From JBGANR01 sp044222225 (GTDB lineage: Bacteria; Actinomycetota; Actinomycetes; Mycobacteriales; Mycobacteriaceae): a stretch of 64,000 nt of DNA. The notes under the pieces were generated by a model that saw only the letters and a program-made list of their open reading frames with translations, was not told where the DNA came from and ran no database searches. Shown piece by piece: positions 45,038 to 53,120 of the stretch. Numbering within the stretch: the first letter of the stretch is position 1; each line of letters opens with the position of its first letter. The stretch covers positions 62,001 to 126,000 of the forward strand of contig JBGANR010000005.1 of assembly GCA_044222225.1 (NCBI GenBank), written 5' to 3'. The translations under genes were made by a program, and so were the position numbers.

Positions 45038-46384
45038 TCAGTCGAGTTGCCGCCCCTTCGTCTCCTGCGCGAACAGATACGCCACCGCCCCGACGGCGAA
45101 ACAGACCCCGAAGAAGCCGAACGCCGGGGTGATGATCGCCTGCGTGACGTCCTGGGCGACGACGTCACCGCCGATGAGCACACCCATGAGCGCGGGGCCG
45201 ATGATCTTCGCCGTCGCACCGATGCCGTAGCCGAGGCCGAGACCGGTCGACCGGGCGGACGTCGGGAACAGCTCGGCCCCGAACGCGTTGAGGATGCCGA
45301 ACGCGCCGTCGCCGAACATCATGATGATGACGATCGCGATGTAGAAGAGCACCGCCGACCGGTAGCCGACCGCGGCAAGGAAACAACCGCCGGCGCCGAT
45401 CATGCCGTAGGAGAACATCACCATCCGGCGTCCGATCCGGTCAGCCAGGTACGCCGACGAGAGCCGTCCGACGAGGTCAGCGAGCGAGACGAAGATGAAC
45501 AGCGTCGCCACCGTCCCGACCGTGTACCCGTAGCCGTCCTTGAGCAGCGTCTGCCCCCAGGACTGGATGGCGAACCCGCCCATCATGAAGCTGAACGAGC
45601 CGACGGTGATGACGATCAACGGCCGCAGATATTTCGTGACGACGACCCCGTACGAGTCGGCCTCCGTCGTCTTCGGCTCCGGCACGGGCCCGACCTGCTC
45701 GATCGGCAGCTTCAACGCCCAGGCCAGCGAGGCTCGGGCGTCCTCGGTGCGGCCTTTGCTCTGGAAGTAGCGCGGCGATTCGGGCACCTTCGCCAGCCAC
45801 ACCAGCAGCAGGATCGGGATGCAGCCGAGCGCCACGAGCAGCCGCCAGTTGTCGCCGACGCCCTTCTGCGCGACCGACCCCAGCAGCAGTCCCAGCGGGA
45901 TGAAGCAGGAGCCGAGCCCGGCCAGCAACCCGCGGTGCTTGGTGGGCACGAACTCCTGGACGTACGGGATGGAGCTGATGTTGAGGCCGCCGACACCGAT
46001 CCCGACGCCGATCCGCAGCAGCGCGAGGAACCACCAGCCGCGGTCCGGGGTGAGCAGGGTGATGCCGGTGAAGACGACGAACATGATGGTGCACCACTTG
46101 AAGGTGCGGCGCCGGCCGATCTTGTCGGCGAGCCGGCCCCACATGATGGCGCCGATGACGGTGCCGAGGCCGGAGCACGCGAGGATCGCGCCCGCCTCGA
46201 GACCGGTCAGATTCCAGGGCTTCGTCAACAGGGCGACGACGAAGCCGATGAGGAACATGTCGAAGAACTCCGACAGGTTGCCCATGATGACGAGCCCGAT
46301 GAGGCTCTTCTGATTGCCGGTGAGCGGCCGGGAGTCGATCTGCTCATAAGCGGTCGCGGTGACATTGGACGGTGTAGCGGTCAT
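45038..46384 (-). CDS. MFS sugar/organic-acid transporter of the ascorbate-like operon
   Basis: A 448-residue, 12-helix major facilitator. It carries the loop 2-3 signature GRLADKIGRRRTF and the repeated ADRIGRRMVMF in the second half, plus PESPRYFQSKGR, typical of sugar-porter-like carriers. As the last gene of the PTE-ulaD-ulaE-ulaF-kinase run it should import the substrate unphosphorylated, replacing the PTS importer UlaABC of enterobacteria. It starts 33 bp after the kinase gene. The exact substrate is unknown. Confidence 0.85.
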   Translation of the reverse strand: MTATPSNVTATAYEQIDSRPLTGNQKSLIGLVIMGNLSEFFDMFLIGFVVALLTKPWNLTGLEAGAILACSGLGTVIGAIMWGRLADKIGRRRTFKWCTIMFVVFTGITLLTPDRGWWFLALLRIGVGIGVGGLNISSIPYVQEFVPTKHRGLLAGLGSCFIPLGLLLGSVAQKGVGDNWRLLVALGCIPILLLVWLAKVPESPRYFQSKGRTEDARASLAWALKLPIEQVGPVPEPKTTEADSYGVVVTKYLRPLIVITVGSFSFMMGGFAIQSWGQTLLKDGYGYTVGTVATLFIFVSLADLVGRLSSAYLADRIGRRMVMFSYGMIGAGGCFLAAVGYRSAVLFYIAIVIIMMFGDGAFGILNAFGAELFPTSARSTGLGLGYGIGATAKIIGPALMGVLIGGDVVAQDVTQAIITPAFGFFGVCFAVGAVAYLFAQETKGRQLD

Positions 46385-46417
46385 GACTGAACCTTCGTGA
46401 ACTGCGGCTGCGCGACG

Positions 46418-47371
46418 TCAGCGCATGATGTCGGTGGACGTCACGGGCGTCAGCATCTCCCGCGGGGAGATGTGGGTGAGATCGCCGTGATGGGTGATGG
46501 CGTAGGCGGCGGTCCGCTGCCCCAGCTGGACGCCGTCGACGACGCTGCCGGTGAGCAGCCCGTGGATCGTGCCCGCGACGAAGGCGTCGCCTGCGCCGGG
46601 CCGGTCGACGACCGGCACCCGCTGCACGCCGAAGCGATGCTCCCCCTCGGTGCTCGACGACAGGTAGACGCCCTCGAGGTGGTCCGTCGTGACGACGGCC
46701 TCGCAGCCGAACCGATCGCGCATCGCACGGCAGACGTCCGCCCCGTCGCCGGAGAGCCCGAAGACGATGTCCGCGTCCCGCCGGGCGCAGAGCACGACGC
46801 GCGCGGCCTCGGCGATCGGCGTCAGCACCTTGCGCGCCTTCTCACCGGACCACAGCATCGACCGGTGGTTGACGTCGAGCACGACGTCGACGCCGCGGGC
46901 CGTCGCCTGTTCGGCGGCGTACCGGACGACCTCGGCCGTCCGGTCGGTGAGCGCCGCCGTGATGCCCGTGAGGAACAGCACGCGGGTGTCGAGGAGGCGG
47001 TCCCAGTCGAAGTCGGCCGGCCGCGCCTTGCGGAACGGCGTGTGCCCCCGGTCGTAGGTGACGCGTCCCGGCAGCGGGTACTGCCCGGGCTCGAGGAAGT
47101 AGAGCGCGACGCGGCCCTCGTCGACCCGCACCATGTGGCTCATGTCGACGCCGACGCTGCGGAACTCGCGCAGCACCCGCTCGGCCAGCTCACTGCGCGA
47201 CATGACCGACGCCCAGGTCGCGTAGTGGCCGAACTGCGAGAGCAGCCCGGCGACGTTCGCCTCCGAGCAGGCGGCCGTCATCCGCAGGTTGTTGGCCGAC
47301 ATCAGCCGGCCGCCGCTCTCGACGGTCAGCCGCAGCTGGCCTTCGCCGATCGTGGAGAGGTCGTAGCTCAT
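46418..47371 (-). CDS. PfkB-family sugar/keto-acid kinase
   Basis: A 317-residue ribokinase-fold kinase, closest in layout to 2-keto-3-deoxygluconate kinases. It has the substrate-site start SYDLSTIGEGQLRLTVESGGRL, DVNHRSMLW and the anion-hole motif DRPGAGDAFVAG with catalytic D262. In this operon it would phosphorylate the imported sugar acid to give the 6-phosphate for the UlaD-like enzyme, a role not needed with a PTS. It overlaps the aldolase-family gene by 4 nt. Substrate is inferred only from context. Confidence 0.85.
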   Translation of the reverse strand: MSYDLSTIGEGQLRLTVESGGRLMSANNLRMTAACSEANVAGLLSQFGHYATWASVMSRSELAERVLREFRSVGVDMSHMVRVDEGRVALYFLEPGQYPLPGRVTYDRGHTPFRKARPADFDWDRLLDTRVLFLTGITAALTDRTAEVVRYAAEQATARGVDVVLDVNHRSMLWSGEKARKVLTPIAEAARVVLCARRDADIVFGLSGDGADVCRAMRDRFGCEAVVTTDHLEGVYLSSSTEGEHRFGVQRVPVVDRPGAGDAFVAGTIHGLLTGSVVDGVQLGQRTAAYAITHHGDLTHISPREMLTPVTSTDIMR

Positions 47372-48036
47372 CGCCGGACCCCCGCACTCGCCGCGACCGT
47401 GCCGTAACGGTGCTGGTAACGGTCGTAGTTGGCGTCGATCTCGTCCTGCGGCAGGTCGGTCAGCGTACCGAGCGCCTCGGCCACCGCGACGGTGCGCGCG
47501 ACGTCCTCGACCATGACCGCCGCCTGCAGCGCCTTCGTGATGGTGACGCCGACGGTGAAGACGCCGTGCTGGCGCATGAGGATCGCCGGCGAGCGTCCGA
47601 TGTGCTCGACGACGGCGCGTCCGATCTCCTCACCGCCGATCGCCGCGTACGGGCCGCACGGCACGGGGCCGCCGAACTCGTCCGCGACGGCCGTCAGGCA
47701 GCACGGGATCTCGCGGCCGACGGCGGCGAAGGCCGTCGCGTACCGCGAATGAGTGTGGACGACGGCGCCGACGTCCGGCCGGCGCCGGTAGATACCGAGG
47801 TGGGACTGCGTGTCCGAGGACGGCCCCCGCTCCCCCTCGACGATCCGGCCGTCCATCGCGACGACCACCATGTCCTCCGGCGTCATCTCGTCGTACAGAA
47901 CGCCCGACGGTTTGATGACGATGACGTCGTGGTCGGCGTCCCTGGCCGACAGGTTGCCGCCGGTCCAGGCGACGAGTCCGCTTCGGGCGAGGGCCTTGTT
48001 GCCCTCGCAGACGGCGTGTTTGAGTTCTTCGAGCAT
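47368..48036 (-). CDS. L-ribulose-5-phosphate 4-epimerase-like class II aldolase (UlaF/AraD type)
   Basis: A 222-residue class II aldolase/epimerase. The zinc ligands are visible as H94 and H96 (VVHTHSRYAT) and H157 (MRQHGVF). D75 in SSDTQSHL matches the AraD proton-shuttle region, and the phosphate site is WTGGNLSARD. It should convert L-ribulose 5-phosphate to D-xylulose 5-phosphate, feeding the pentose phosphate pathway. A fuculose-type aldolase activity is possible but fits the neighbours less well. It lies 10 nt after the UlaE-like gene and overlaps the kinase start by 4 nt. Confidence 0.85.
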   Translation of the reverse strand: MLEELKHAVCEGNKALARSGLVAWTGGNLSARDADHDVIVIKPSGVLYDEMTPEDMVVVAMDGRIVEGERGPSSDTQSHLGIYRRRPDVGAVVHTHSRYATAFAAVGREIPCCLTAVADEFGGPVPCGPYAAIGGEEIGRAVVEHIGRSPAILMRQHGVFTVGVTITKALQAAVMVEDVARTVAVAEALGTLTDLPQDEIDANYDRYQHRYGTVAASAGVRR

Positions 48037-48046
48037 CGTTGCCCTT

Positions 48047-48943
48047 TCACAGATGAAGCTGTCGGCAGGTCACCGGGATTCCGGCGTCGGTGAGCCACAT
48101 GTCGACCAGATCGCGAGCGGAACGGCAGATCACGCCGGAATCAGGCGCGTCGTCGTTCCACATCTCGATCATGATCCGGCCGCTCCACCGCTGCCGCCGC
48201 AGTTCTGCGAAGGCGGCGGGGAAGTCGGCGATGCCGGTACCGAGCGGCACCCGGCGCGGTTCCCCCCGTCGGACGTCCTTGACGTGCAGCGCGAGCATGT
48301 GGCCCTCTCCCGCGCGCAGTTCGGCCGTCGTGTCCAGTCCCTGTTCGGCGATGTTGCCGATGTCGGGATACAGCTGCAGCCACGGGCTGCCGACGGCCCG
48401 CACGACCGTCATCCCCCCACTGATCGAGGTGATACCGACGCCGTCGGTGTTCTCGATCCCGAGCAGCACCCCCGCCTGCGCCGCGACGTCCGCGGCTCGG
48501 CGCAACTGCTCGACGTACATCTCGTGCTGTCCCGGCGCCGGCCGCGCGTAGTGGTCGTAGTACCCGGCCAGTTGGAGCACCGGGACGCCGAGTTCACCGC
48601 ACAGCGCGATGCCCGCGTCGAGGATCCGGGCCGCCTCGCGCCGGACGTCCGGCGACGTCGACGCGAGCCCGACGGCGCGGTGGACGGACAGGCAGATCCC
48701 GCCGATCGCGACACCGGCGTCGGTCGCTGCCCGCCGGACCGCCCGCCGCTCGTCGGCGGTCCAGCGCAACCGGTCCCGTCGCTCGGGCGACTCGTCCACC
48801 GACAGGTCGACGAACGAGAAGCCCGATTCAACAGCCGAACCGAAGAAGCCGGGCCAGTCGGGGGCGTGTCCGGCGATCGGGGTGCCGTCCAGCGCCTTCT
48901 CGTAGATCCCCAGCGTGATCCGGCCGGCGTCCGGCCCGTTCAC
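48047..48943 (-). CDS. L-ribulose/L-xylulose-5-phosphate 3-epimerase (UlaE type)
   Basis: A 298-residue TIM-barrel epimerase that closely follows E. coli UlaE/SgbU as recalled: LGIYEKAL, FSFVDLSVDESPERRDRLRW, GGICLSVHRA, LQLAGYYD, LQLYPDIGN. The metal ligands are E164, D194, H220 and E260. It should interconvert L-xylulose 5-phosphate and L-ribulose 5-phosphate. The start overlaps the stop of the UlaD-like gene by 4 nt. Among the operon's genes this is the most certain functional match. Confidence 0.9.
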   Translation of the reverse strand: MNGPDAGRITLGIYEKALDGTPIAGHAPDWPGFFGSAVESGFSFVDLSVDESPERRDRLRWTADERRAVRRAATDAGVAIGGICLSVHRAVGLASTSPDVRREAARILDAGIALCGELGVPVLQLAGYYDHYARPAPGQHEMYVEQLRRAADVAAQAGVLLGIENTDGVGITSISGGMTVVRAVGSPWLQLYPDIGNIAEQGLDTTAELRAGEGHMLALHVKDVRRGEPRRVPLGTGIADFPAAFAELRRQRWSGRIMIEMWNDDAPDSGVICRSARDLVDMWLTDAGIPVTCRQLHL

Positions 48944-49647
48944 TGCCCGAACACCTCCCCCAGCCGGTCGGCGAAGCCGCGTGCGGCGGCGGCCGGATCG
49001 GCGGCCTTGACGATCTCCCGGCCGGCGATGACGATGTCGATCGGCCGGCCCGCGAGCTCGCCGACCGTCGCCGCCGTGATGCCGCCGGTGACGCTGACCG
49101 TGAAACCGAGCGCCGAGAGCTCGGCGACGCGGCCGAGCGCCTCCTCCGTCCAGGCGAGGACGCCGGCCGCCTCCTGGTCGCGCGAGCGCTTGACGATGAC
49201 GTGCCGCACGCCCAGCTCACGCCACCGCGGCGCCTTCGCCATGACGTCGGGGTCGTCGTTCAGTTCGACCTGCACCTGCCCGCCGTAGCCGTCGGCGACG
49301 TCGACCACCTGCGCGATCGTCGTCATCGACGCCCCCGCGACGCAGGACACCCAGTCGGCGCCCGCCGCGAAGCACGCCTCGGCGATGAGCGAGCCCGCTT
49401 CGACGATCCGCACGTCGGCGAGGATCGTCGCCTCCGGCAGCACCGCGCGGATCTCGCGGACCGCGCGCAGCCCCTCGTGCAGGACGAGGATCGTGCCGCA
49501 CTCGACGACGTCGACGTACGGCGCCGCCTGCATGAGCGGCCGCAGGGCCGACGGCAGGTCGGCGGTGTCGAGCGCGATCTGCAGCCGCGGCACCCGGCGG
49601 GCGGCGGCATCGGCCGTCCGCGGGACGGTCGTGTCGGGAGCCGTCAT
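48940..49647 (-). CDS. 3-keto-L-gulonate-6-phosphate decarboxylase-like protein (UlaD type) with altered active site
   Basis: A 235-residue TIM barrel of the OMP-decarboxylase suprafamily. Long matches to UlaD/SgbH are LQIALDTAD, ECGTILVLHEGLRAVREI, SRDQEAAGV and LGFTVSVTGGI. UlaD decarboxylates 3-keto-L-gulonate 6-phosphate to L-xylulose 5-phosphate. Three residues differ from the E. coli enzyme as I recall it. The DxKxxD motif reads D78-x-R80-x-x-E83, and the position of His136 is K153 (VKRSRD), while the Arg of SRD (R156) is kept. The reaction may be the same with shifted chemistry, or different. A 15-residue N-terminal tail precedes the barrel. ATG at 49647 is 2 nt after the PTE-family gene stop. 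Confidence 0.82.
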   Translation of the reverse strand: MTAPDTTVPRTADAAARRVPRLQIALDTADLPSALRPLMQAAPYVDVVECGTILVLHEGLRAVREIRAVLPEATILADVRIVEAGSLIAEACFAAGADWVSCVAGASMTTIAQVVDVADGYGGQVQVELNDDPDVMAKAPRWRELGVRHVIVKRSRDQEAAGVLAWTEEALGRVAELSALGFTVSVTGGITAATVGELAGRPIDIVIAGREIVKAADPAAAARGFADRLGEVFGQ

Positions 49648-49649
49648 CG

Positions 49650-50684
49650 TCAGCGCGTCCGCATGGTGAAGAAGCGCTGCCCGTTGGTCATGAGCAGCTG
49701 ATCGACGTACGCGCGGTCGAATCCCTCTGCGATCATCCGGGGGCCGTCGACGGCCGCGTTGAAGTCGATGCCGGTCACCGAGCCGTAGGCCTTCTGGTAC
49801 GAGCGCTTGCCCGAGTCGGTGCCGAGCAGCAGCCGGTCGCCGTAGCCGCGCTCGCCGAGCTCGCGCAGCTCCATGATGCGGTTGGCCTCCGGCTGGTACT
49901 TGAGCCGGTAGGTGCCGTCGAGCTCCAGGTAGACGCCCTCGTCGAGGATCTGGGCGAGGGCGAAGACGTCGGCGTTGCGCTGGATGTGACCGATGGCGAT
50001 CTGATCGGCCGGCACGCCGAGCTTGGTGAGCAGCTGCGCCTGCTCCAGGCCGCAGGTGCCCGCCGTGGTGTGGGTGTTGATCGGCGCGCCGGTCTCGATC
50101 GCGGCGATCGCGCACGCCTCGATGCACTTGCGTTCGAAGGCCGTGATCATGCCGTAGGCCGTCGCGACCTTGATGCAGCCCGCCTTGTACGGCGTGCGCT
50201 CGACGATCGGGCCCGAGTAGTCGTGCCGGTCGATGCCCACGGTGACGTCAGCGATGATCAGCTCGGCGATCTGGTCGACCGTCAGCCGGCTCACCCAGTG
50301 CGACTGCGTCTCGAGGTAGACGTGCTCCCGGTGGAAGCCCGTCGTCGCGATCACCTGCAGACCCTCGACCCGGGAGACGACCTCGGCGAGCCGGACGAGG
50401 TCGCGTCCGCAGTTCGCCGGGCACATGTCGACGACGGTGCCGCCGTGCTCACTCCACTGCCGCGACGCGTCGACGAAGTACGTCGCCTCCTCGATCGCCT
50501 TGTCGACGTCGTCGAGCTGGTGATCCTTGTCGATGTACACCTCGCCCGCGCCGACGCGGATCAGGTGATCGTGGGCGTTGACCACACCGAGCGTCCCGGG
50601 GTCGACGTCCCCGCCGATCGTGCGCGCGTACGCCGCCTTCGATTCCGCGGGTTCCGTCCGGACTGCCGATTCCGCAAGCTCCAT
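49650..50684 (-). CDS. Phosphotriesterase-family lactonase/hydrolase
   Basis: A 344-residue amidohydrolase-fold enzyme of the PTE group. Binuclear metal ligands are in place: H38 and H40 (NAHDHL), K172 (GCIKVATAYG, to be carbamylated), H205 (INTHTTAG), H233 (IGHIQRN) and D290 (LLGTDSGK). PTE-family proteins are often lactonases, some acting on phosphorylated sugar lactones. Here it could open the ascorbate or a related lactone ring, the job done by UlaG in E. coli. The ATG at 50684 has AGAGGAG upstream. First gene of the operon, divergent from the SorC-type regulator. Confidence 0.83.
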   Translation of the reverse strand: MELAESAVRTEPAESKAAYARTIGGDVDPGTLGVVNAHDHLIRVGAGEVYIDKDHQLDDVDKAIEEATYFVDASRQWSEHGGTVVDMCPANCGRDLVRLAEVVSRVEGLQVIATTGFHREHVYLETQSHWVSRLTVDQIAELIIADVTVGIDRHDYSGPIVERTPYKAGCIKVATAYGMITAFERKCIEACAIAAIETGAPINTHTTAGTCGLEQAQLLTKLGVPADQIAIGHIQRNADVFALAQILDEGVYLELDGTYRLKYQPEANRIMELRELGERGYGDRLLLGTDSGKRSYQKAYGSVTGIDFNAAVDGPRMIAEGFDRAYVDQLLMTNGQRFFTMRTR

Positions 50685-50787
50685 ATGTCTCGACTCCTCT
50701 CGTCGGTACCGATCCCGGCGCCGTGCCGGATGAGAGGAATCCTGAGATCTTCCGCCGCCGGGCGGAACCACTCGCGTGAACGAACGT

Positions 50788-50814
50788 GCACACGGGTGCT
50801 TCGCGGCCGTGTGC
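50788..50814. promoter_or_regulatory. Inverted repeat in the divergent regulator/PTE spacer
   Basis: GCACACGG and CCGTGTGC are 8-bp inverted copies with an 11-bp spacer, centred about 117 bp before the PTE start and 79 bp before the regulator start. It is a candidate operator for the SorC-type regulator. Confidence 0.4.
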
Positions 50815-50867
50815 GTCGAACATCGATCGCACTGGTCAATGCCGGTACCCATCGGTCACATCCGGCC

Positions 50868-50873
50868 TAGCAT
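50868..50873 (+). promoter_or_regulatory. Leaderless -10 box of the SorC-type regulator
   Basis: TAGCAT, six bases (GCACAT), then the ATG at 50880. No ribosome-binding site is visible. Confidence 0.5.
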
Positions 50874-50879
50874 GCACAT

Positions 50880-51857
50880 ATGTTCATCGATGGACGTGCT
50901 CGACGGACCTCGACGGAGCGCGAACGCGAGCACGTCGGCCTGCTGCTGGACGTCGCCCGCCGCTACTGGCACCGGGGCGAGAGCCAGGCGCAGATCGCCG
51001 ACGCGATCGGCTACAGCCGCCCGACGGTCTCCCGGCTGCTCGCCGAGGCCAGGGAGCAGGGCCTCGTGACGATCCACATCTCACACCCGCAGGAGCGGCT
51101 CATCGAGATCGAGGCCGAGCTCGTCGCCCGCTTCGGCCTGACGGCGGCGCGTGTCGCCGATCCGACGGATCCGACGCGCACGGGCCACCAGGTCGGCCGC
51201 TGCGCCGCCGATCTGCTCGTCGAACGGGCGCACGGCGACCTCGTCCTGGCCATCTCCAACGGCGTCTCCGTATCGGCGACGATCGAGGCGATGCCGCAAC
51301 TCGCGCTGCCGCGGGCGCGCACCGTCCAGATGATCGGCAGCATCGGCCGCTCCGACGTGCTGCTCGACTCCACCGAAGCGTGCCGCAACATGGCGGCCCG
51401 GCTCGGCGGGCAGTACCACGCGCTGCCGGTGCCGCTCGTCGTCCGCACCACGCAGACGGCCCGCGAGCTGCGGCGCGAGGAGCAGATCTCGACGACCCTC
51501 GAACTCGCCGCGCGCGCCGACATCGCGCTCGTCGGCATCGGCGCCGTGCACGGCGGGCACTCCGGCCACATCTTCGGCGCCTACGAGACGATGCGAGTGC
51601 AGCAGGCCGTCGACGCCAGCGGCGCCGTCGCCCACATCTGCGGCCACCACCTCGACGTCGCCGGCGCCCACCTCGACACCCCGCTCTGCGGCCGGACCAT
51701 CGCCGTCGATCCGGCGCGGTTGCGCTCGATCCCGCTCGTCCTCGGCGTGGCTTGGGGCGACGACAAGGTCGACGCCCTGCGGGCCGTCATGGCCGGACGT
51801 TTCCTCGACGCCCTCGCCACGGATCGCCGGACGGCGCTGCAGTTGCTGAAGTCGTGA
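50880..51857 (+). CDS. SorC/DeoR-type sugar-binding transcription regulator
   Basis: A 325-residue regulator. The N-terminal helix-turn-helix is RYWHRGESQAQIADAIGYSR with PTVSRLLAEAREQGLV. The C-terminal sugar-phosphate-binding domain has LVLAISNGVSVSATIEA, TVQMIGSIGR and ALVGIGAVHGGHSGHIFG. It is divergent from the PTE-ulaDEF-kinase-MFS operon and most likely responds to one of its phosphorylated intermediates. An inverted repeat lies in the shared spacer. Confidence 0.88.
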   Translation: MFIDGRARRTSTEREREHVGLLLDVARRYWHRGESQAQIADAIGYSRPTVSRLLAEAREQGLVTIHISHPQERLIEIEAELVARFGLTAARVADPTDPTRTGHQVGRCAADLLVERAHGDLVLAISNGVSVSATIEAMPQLALPRARTVQMIGSIGRSDVLLDSTEACRNMAARLGGQYHALPVPLVVRTTQTARELRREEQISTTLELAARADIALVGIGAVHGGHSGHIFGAYETMRVQQAVDASGAVAHICGHHLDVAGAHLDTPLCGRTIAVDPARLRSIPLVLGVAWGDDKVDALRAVMAGRFLDALATDRRTALQLLKS

Positions 51858-51903
51858 CGAACTACGCTCTATTCATCAGCCCTATCACGGACGGGATGGA
51901 CAT

Positions 51904-53037
51904 ATGGGCGTCCGAACCGGTCGAAGGCTCACCACCCTCGCCGTGCTCGTATCGCTCATCGCCGCCTGTACCGACGACGTACCGCACGAGCCGGTCGCCG
52001 ATCTCACCTCGATTCCAGCCGGCGCCGAGGCGTACGTCGTCGTGGCGCCCGAGACGATTCATCTCACCAGAGACGAAGACCGCACGATCCTCTATGCGTT
52101 CGACCGGGAGGGACGCCAACTCGGCGGCATCCGCGGCGACGGGATGTCGGCGCCGCGCGTCGTCGCGACGACACGCAGCGTGACGGTGACGACGGCCACG
52201 GACCTCTACCGGCTGACTCCCGACGGCCGGCAGTCGTTTCCGATGGGCGGCTTCTTCAACGGTCCGACGGCGGTCGATCACACCACGGGCGACGTGACGT
52301 ACTGGTTCAACCACCACGATTCGGCCAGGTACCTGACGATCCCGGTGGACGGGCCGAGCCGCACCGGCGAACTACGCGGATCGGTGGCGGCGACCGGCTA
52401 TTGCGGCGGGAACCTGATGGCGCTCACGGGGTCCGGGTCACTGCGCCTCGTCAGCATCCGTCCGACGGGAGAGACCGAGGAACTGACCCGCTGGGACGCC
52501 GGGCAGCGCACCGTCAACGGCACTCACACACTGCTCTGCACTCCCGAGCACGTCGTCAGCCTGCACACCGATGACGATCCGTACTCGCCGGACCCCGGTC
52601 CGCTGACGGCGATCGTGACGTCCACCTCGCGCACCGCCCCGCATACCCGGACGTCCAGTCGGGTGACGGTGCCGAGCGAGCGGCGCAAGGGCTATTCCTG
52701 GTGGGCCCCGCAGCGGGCGATCACGCTGGTCGGCGACACGATCGTCTGGGCCGATCCGCACGGCGACGTGGTGTCGCTGACGCCCGGCCACGACCGGGCG
52801 ACCCTTCTGCGGCGCCTCGCCACGCCGGACGGCAGCAGCGTGCTGTCCATCAGCGGCGACTCTCTGCTGCACGTCGACTTCGCCGGCGACGTACCCGTCT
52901 ACACCCGTCACGAACTGCTGACCGGCCGGCCGGTCGTCGGACCGCTGCGGCTGGAGTGGCTGCGGGACGTCGTCGGGAAGCCGGCGGAGAGCGGCCAGTC
53001 GCGATACGCCGTCGTCGACGTGACGGCCGCGCCATAG
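51904..53037 (+). CDS. Secreted lipoprotein with beta-propeller-like repeats, unknown function
   Basis: A 377-residue protein with a lipoprotein signal (RLTTLAVLVSLIAACTDD; lipobox LIAAC, Cys about residue 22). The remainder is rich in beta-strand patterns with repeated Asp/Gly turns (TILYAFDREGRQLGG, TDLYRLTPDGRQSFP, TIVWADPHGDVVSLTPG), suggesting a beta-propeller. It is probably anchored outside the cytoplasmic membrane. It begins 46 bp after the regulator on the same strand, but no functional tie to the sugar operon is evident. Confidence 0.72.
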   Translation: MGVRTGRRLTTLAVLVSLIAACTDDVPHEPVADLTSIPAGAEAYVVVAPETIHLTRDEDRTILYAFDREGRQLGGIRGDGMSAPRVVATTRSVTVTTATDLYRLTPDGRQSFPMGGFFNGPTAVDHTTGDVTYWFNHHDSARYLTIPVDGPSRTGELRGSVAATGYCGGNLMALTGSGSLRLVSIRPTGETEELTRWDAGQRTVNGTHTLLCTPEHVVSLHTDDDPYSPDPGPLTAIVTSTSRTAPHTRTSSRVTVPSERRKGYSWWAPQRAITLVGDTIVWADPHGDVVSLTPGHDRATLLRRLATPDGSSVLSISGDSLLHVDFAGDVPVYTRHELLTGRPVVGPLRLEWLRDVVGKPAESGQSRYAVVDVTAAP

Positions 53038-53120
53038 CCGTGCCCCTACTCGGTTCACGATTTCTGTCGGTGGGCGGGGATACCGTGGCGGAGCATCCAC
53101 CGCCTGTGAAAGGACCCACC

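Noticed and set aside
48940..49647. Ribulose-monophosphate (formaldehyde) pathway with hexulose-phosphate synthase
   Set aside because: No 6-phospho-3-hexuloisomerase (SIS-domain) gene is nearby, whereas UlaE- and UlaF-type epimerases are, which fits the ascorbate-type route better.
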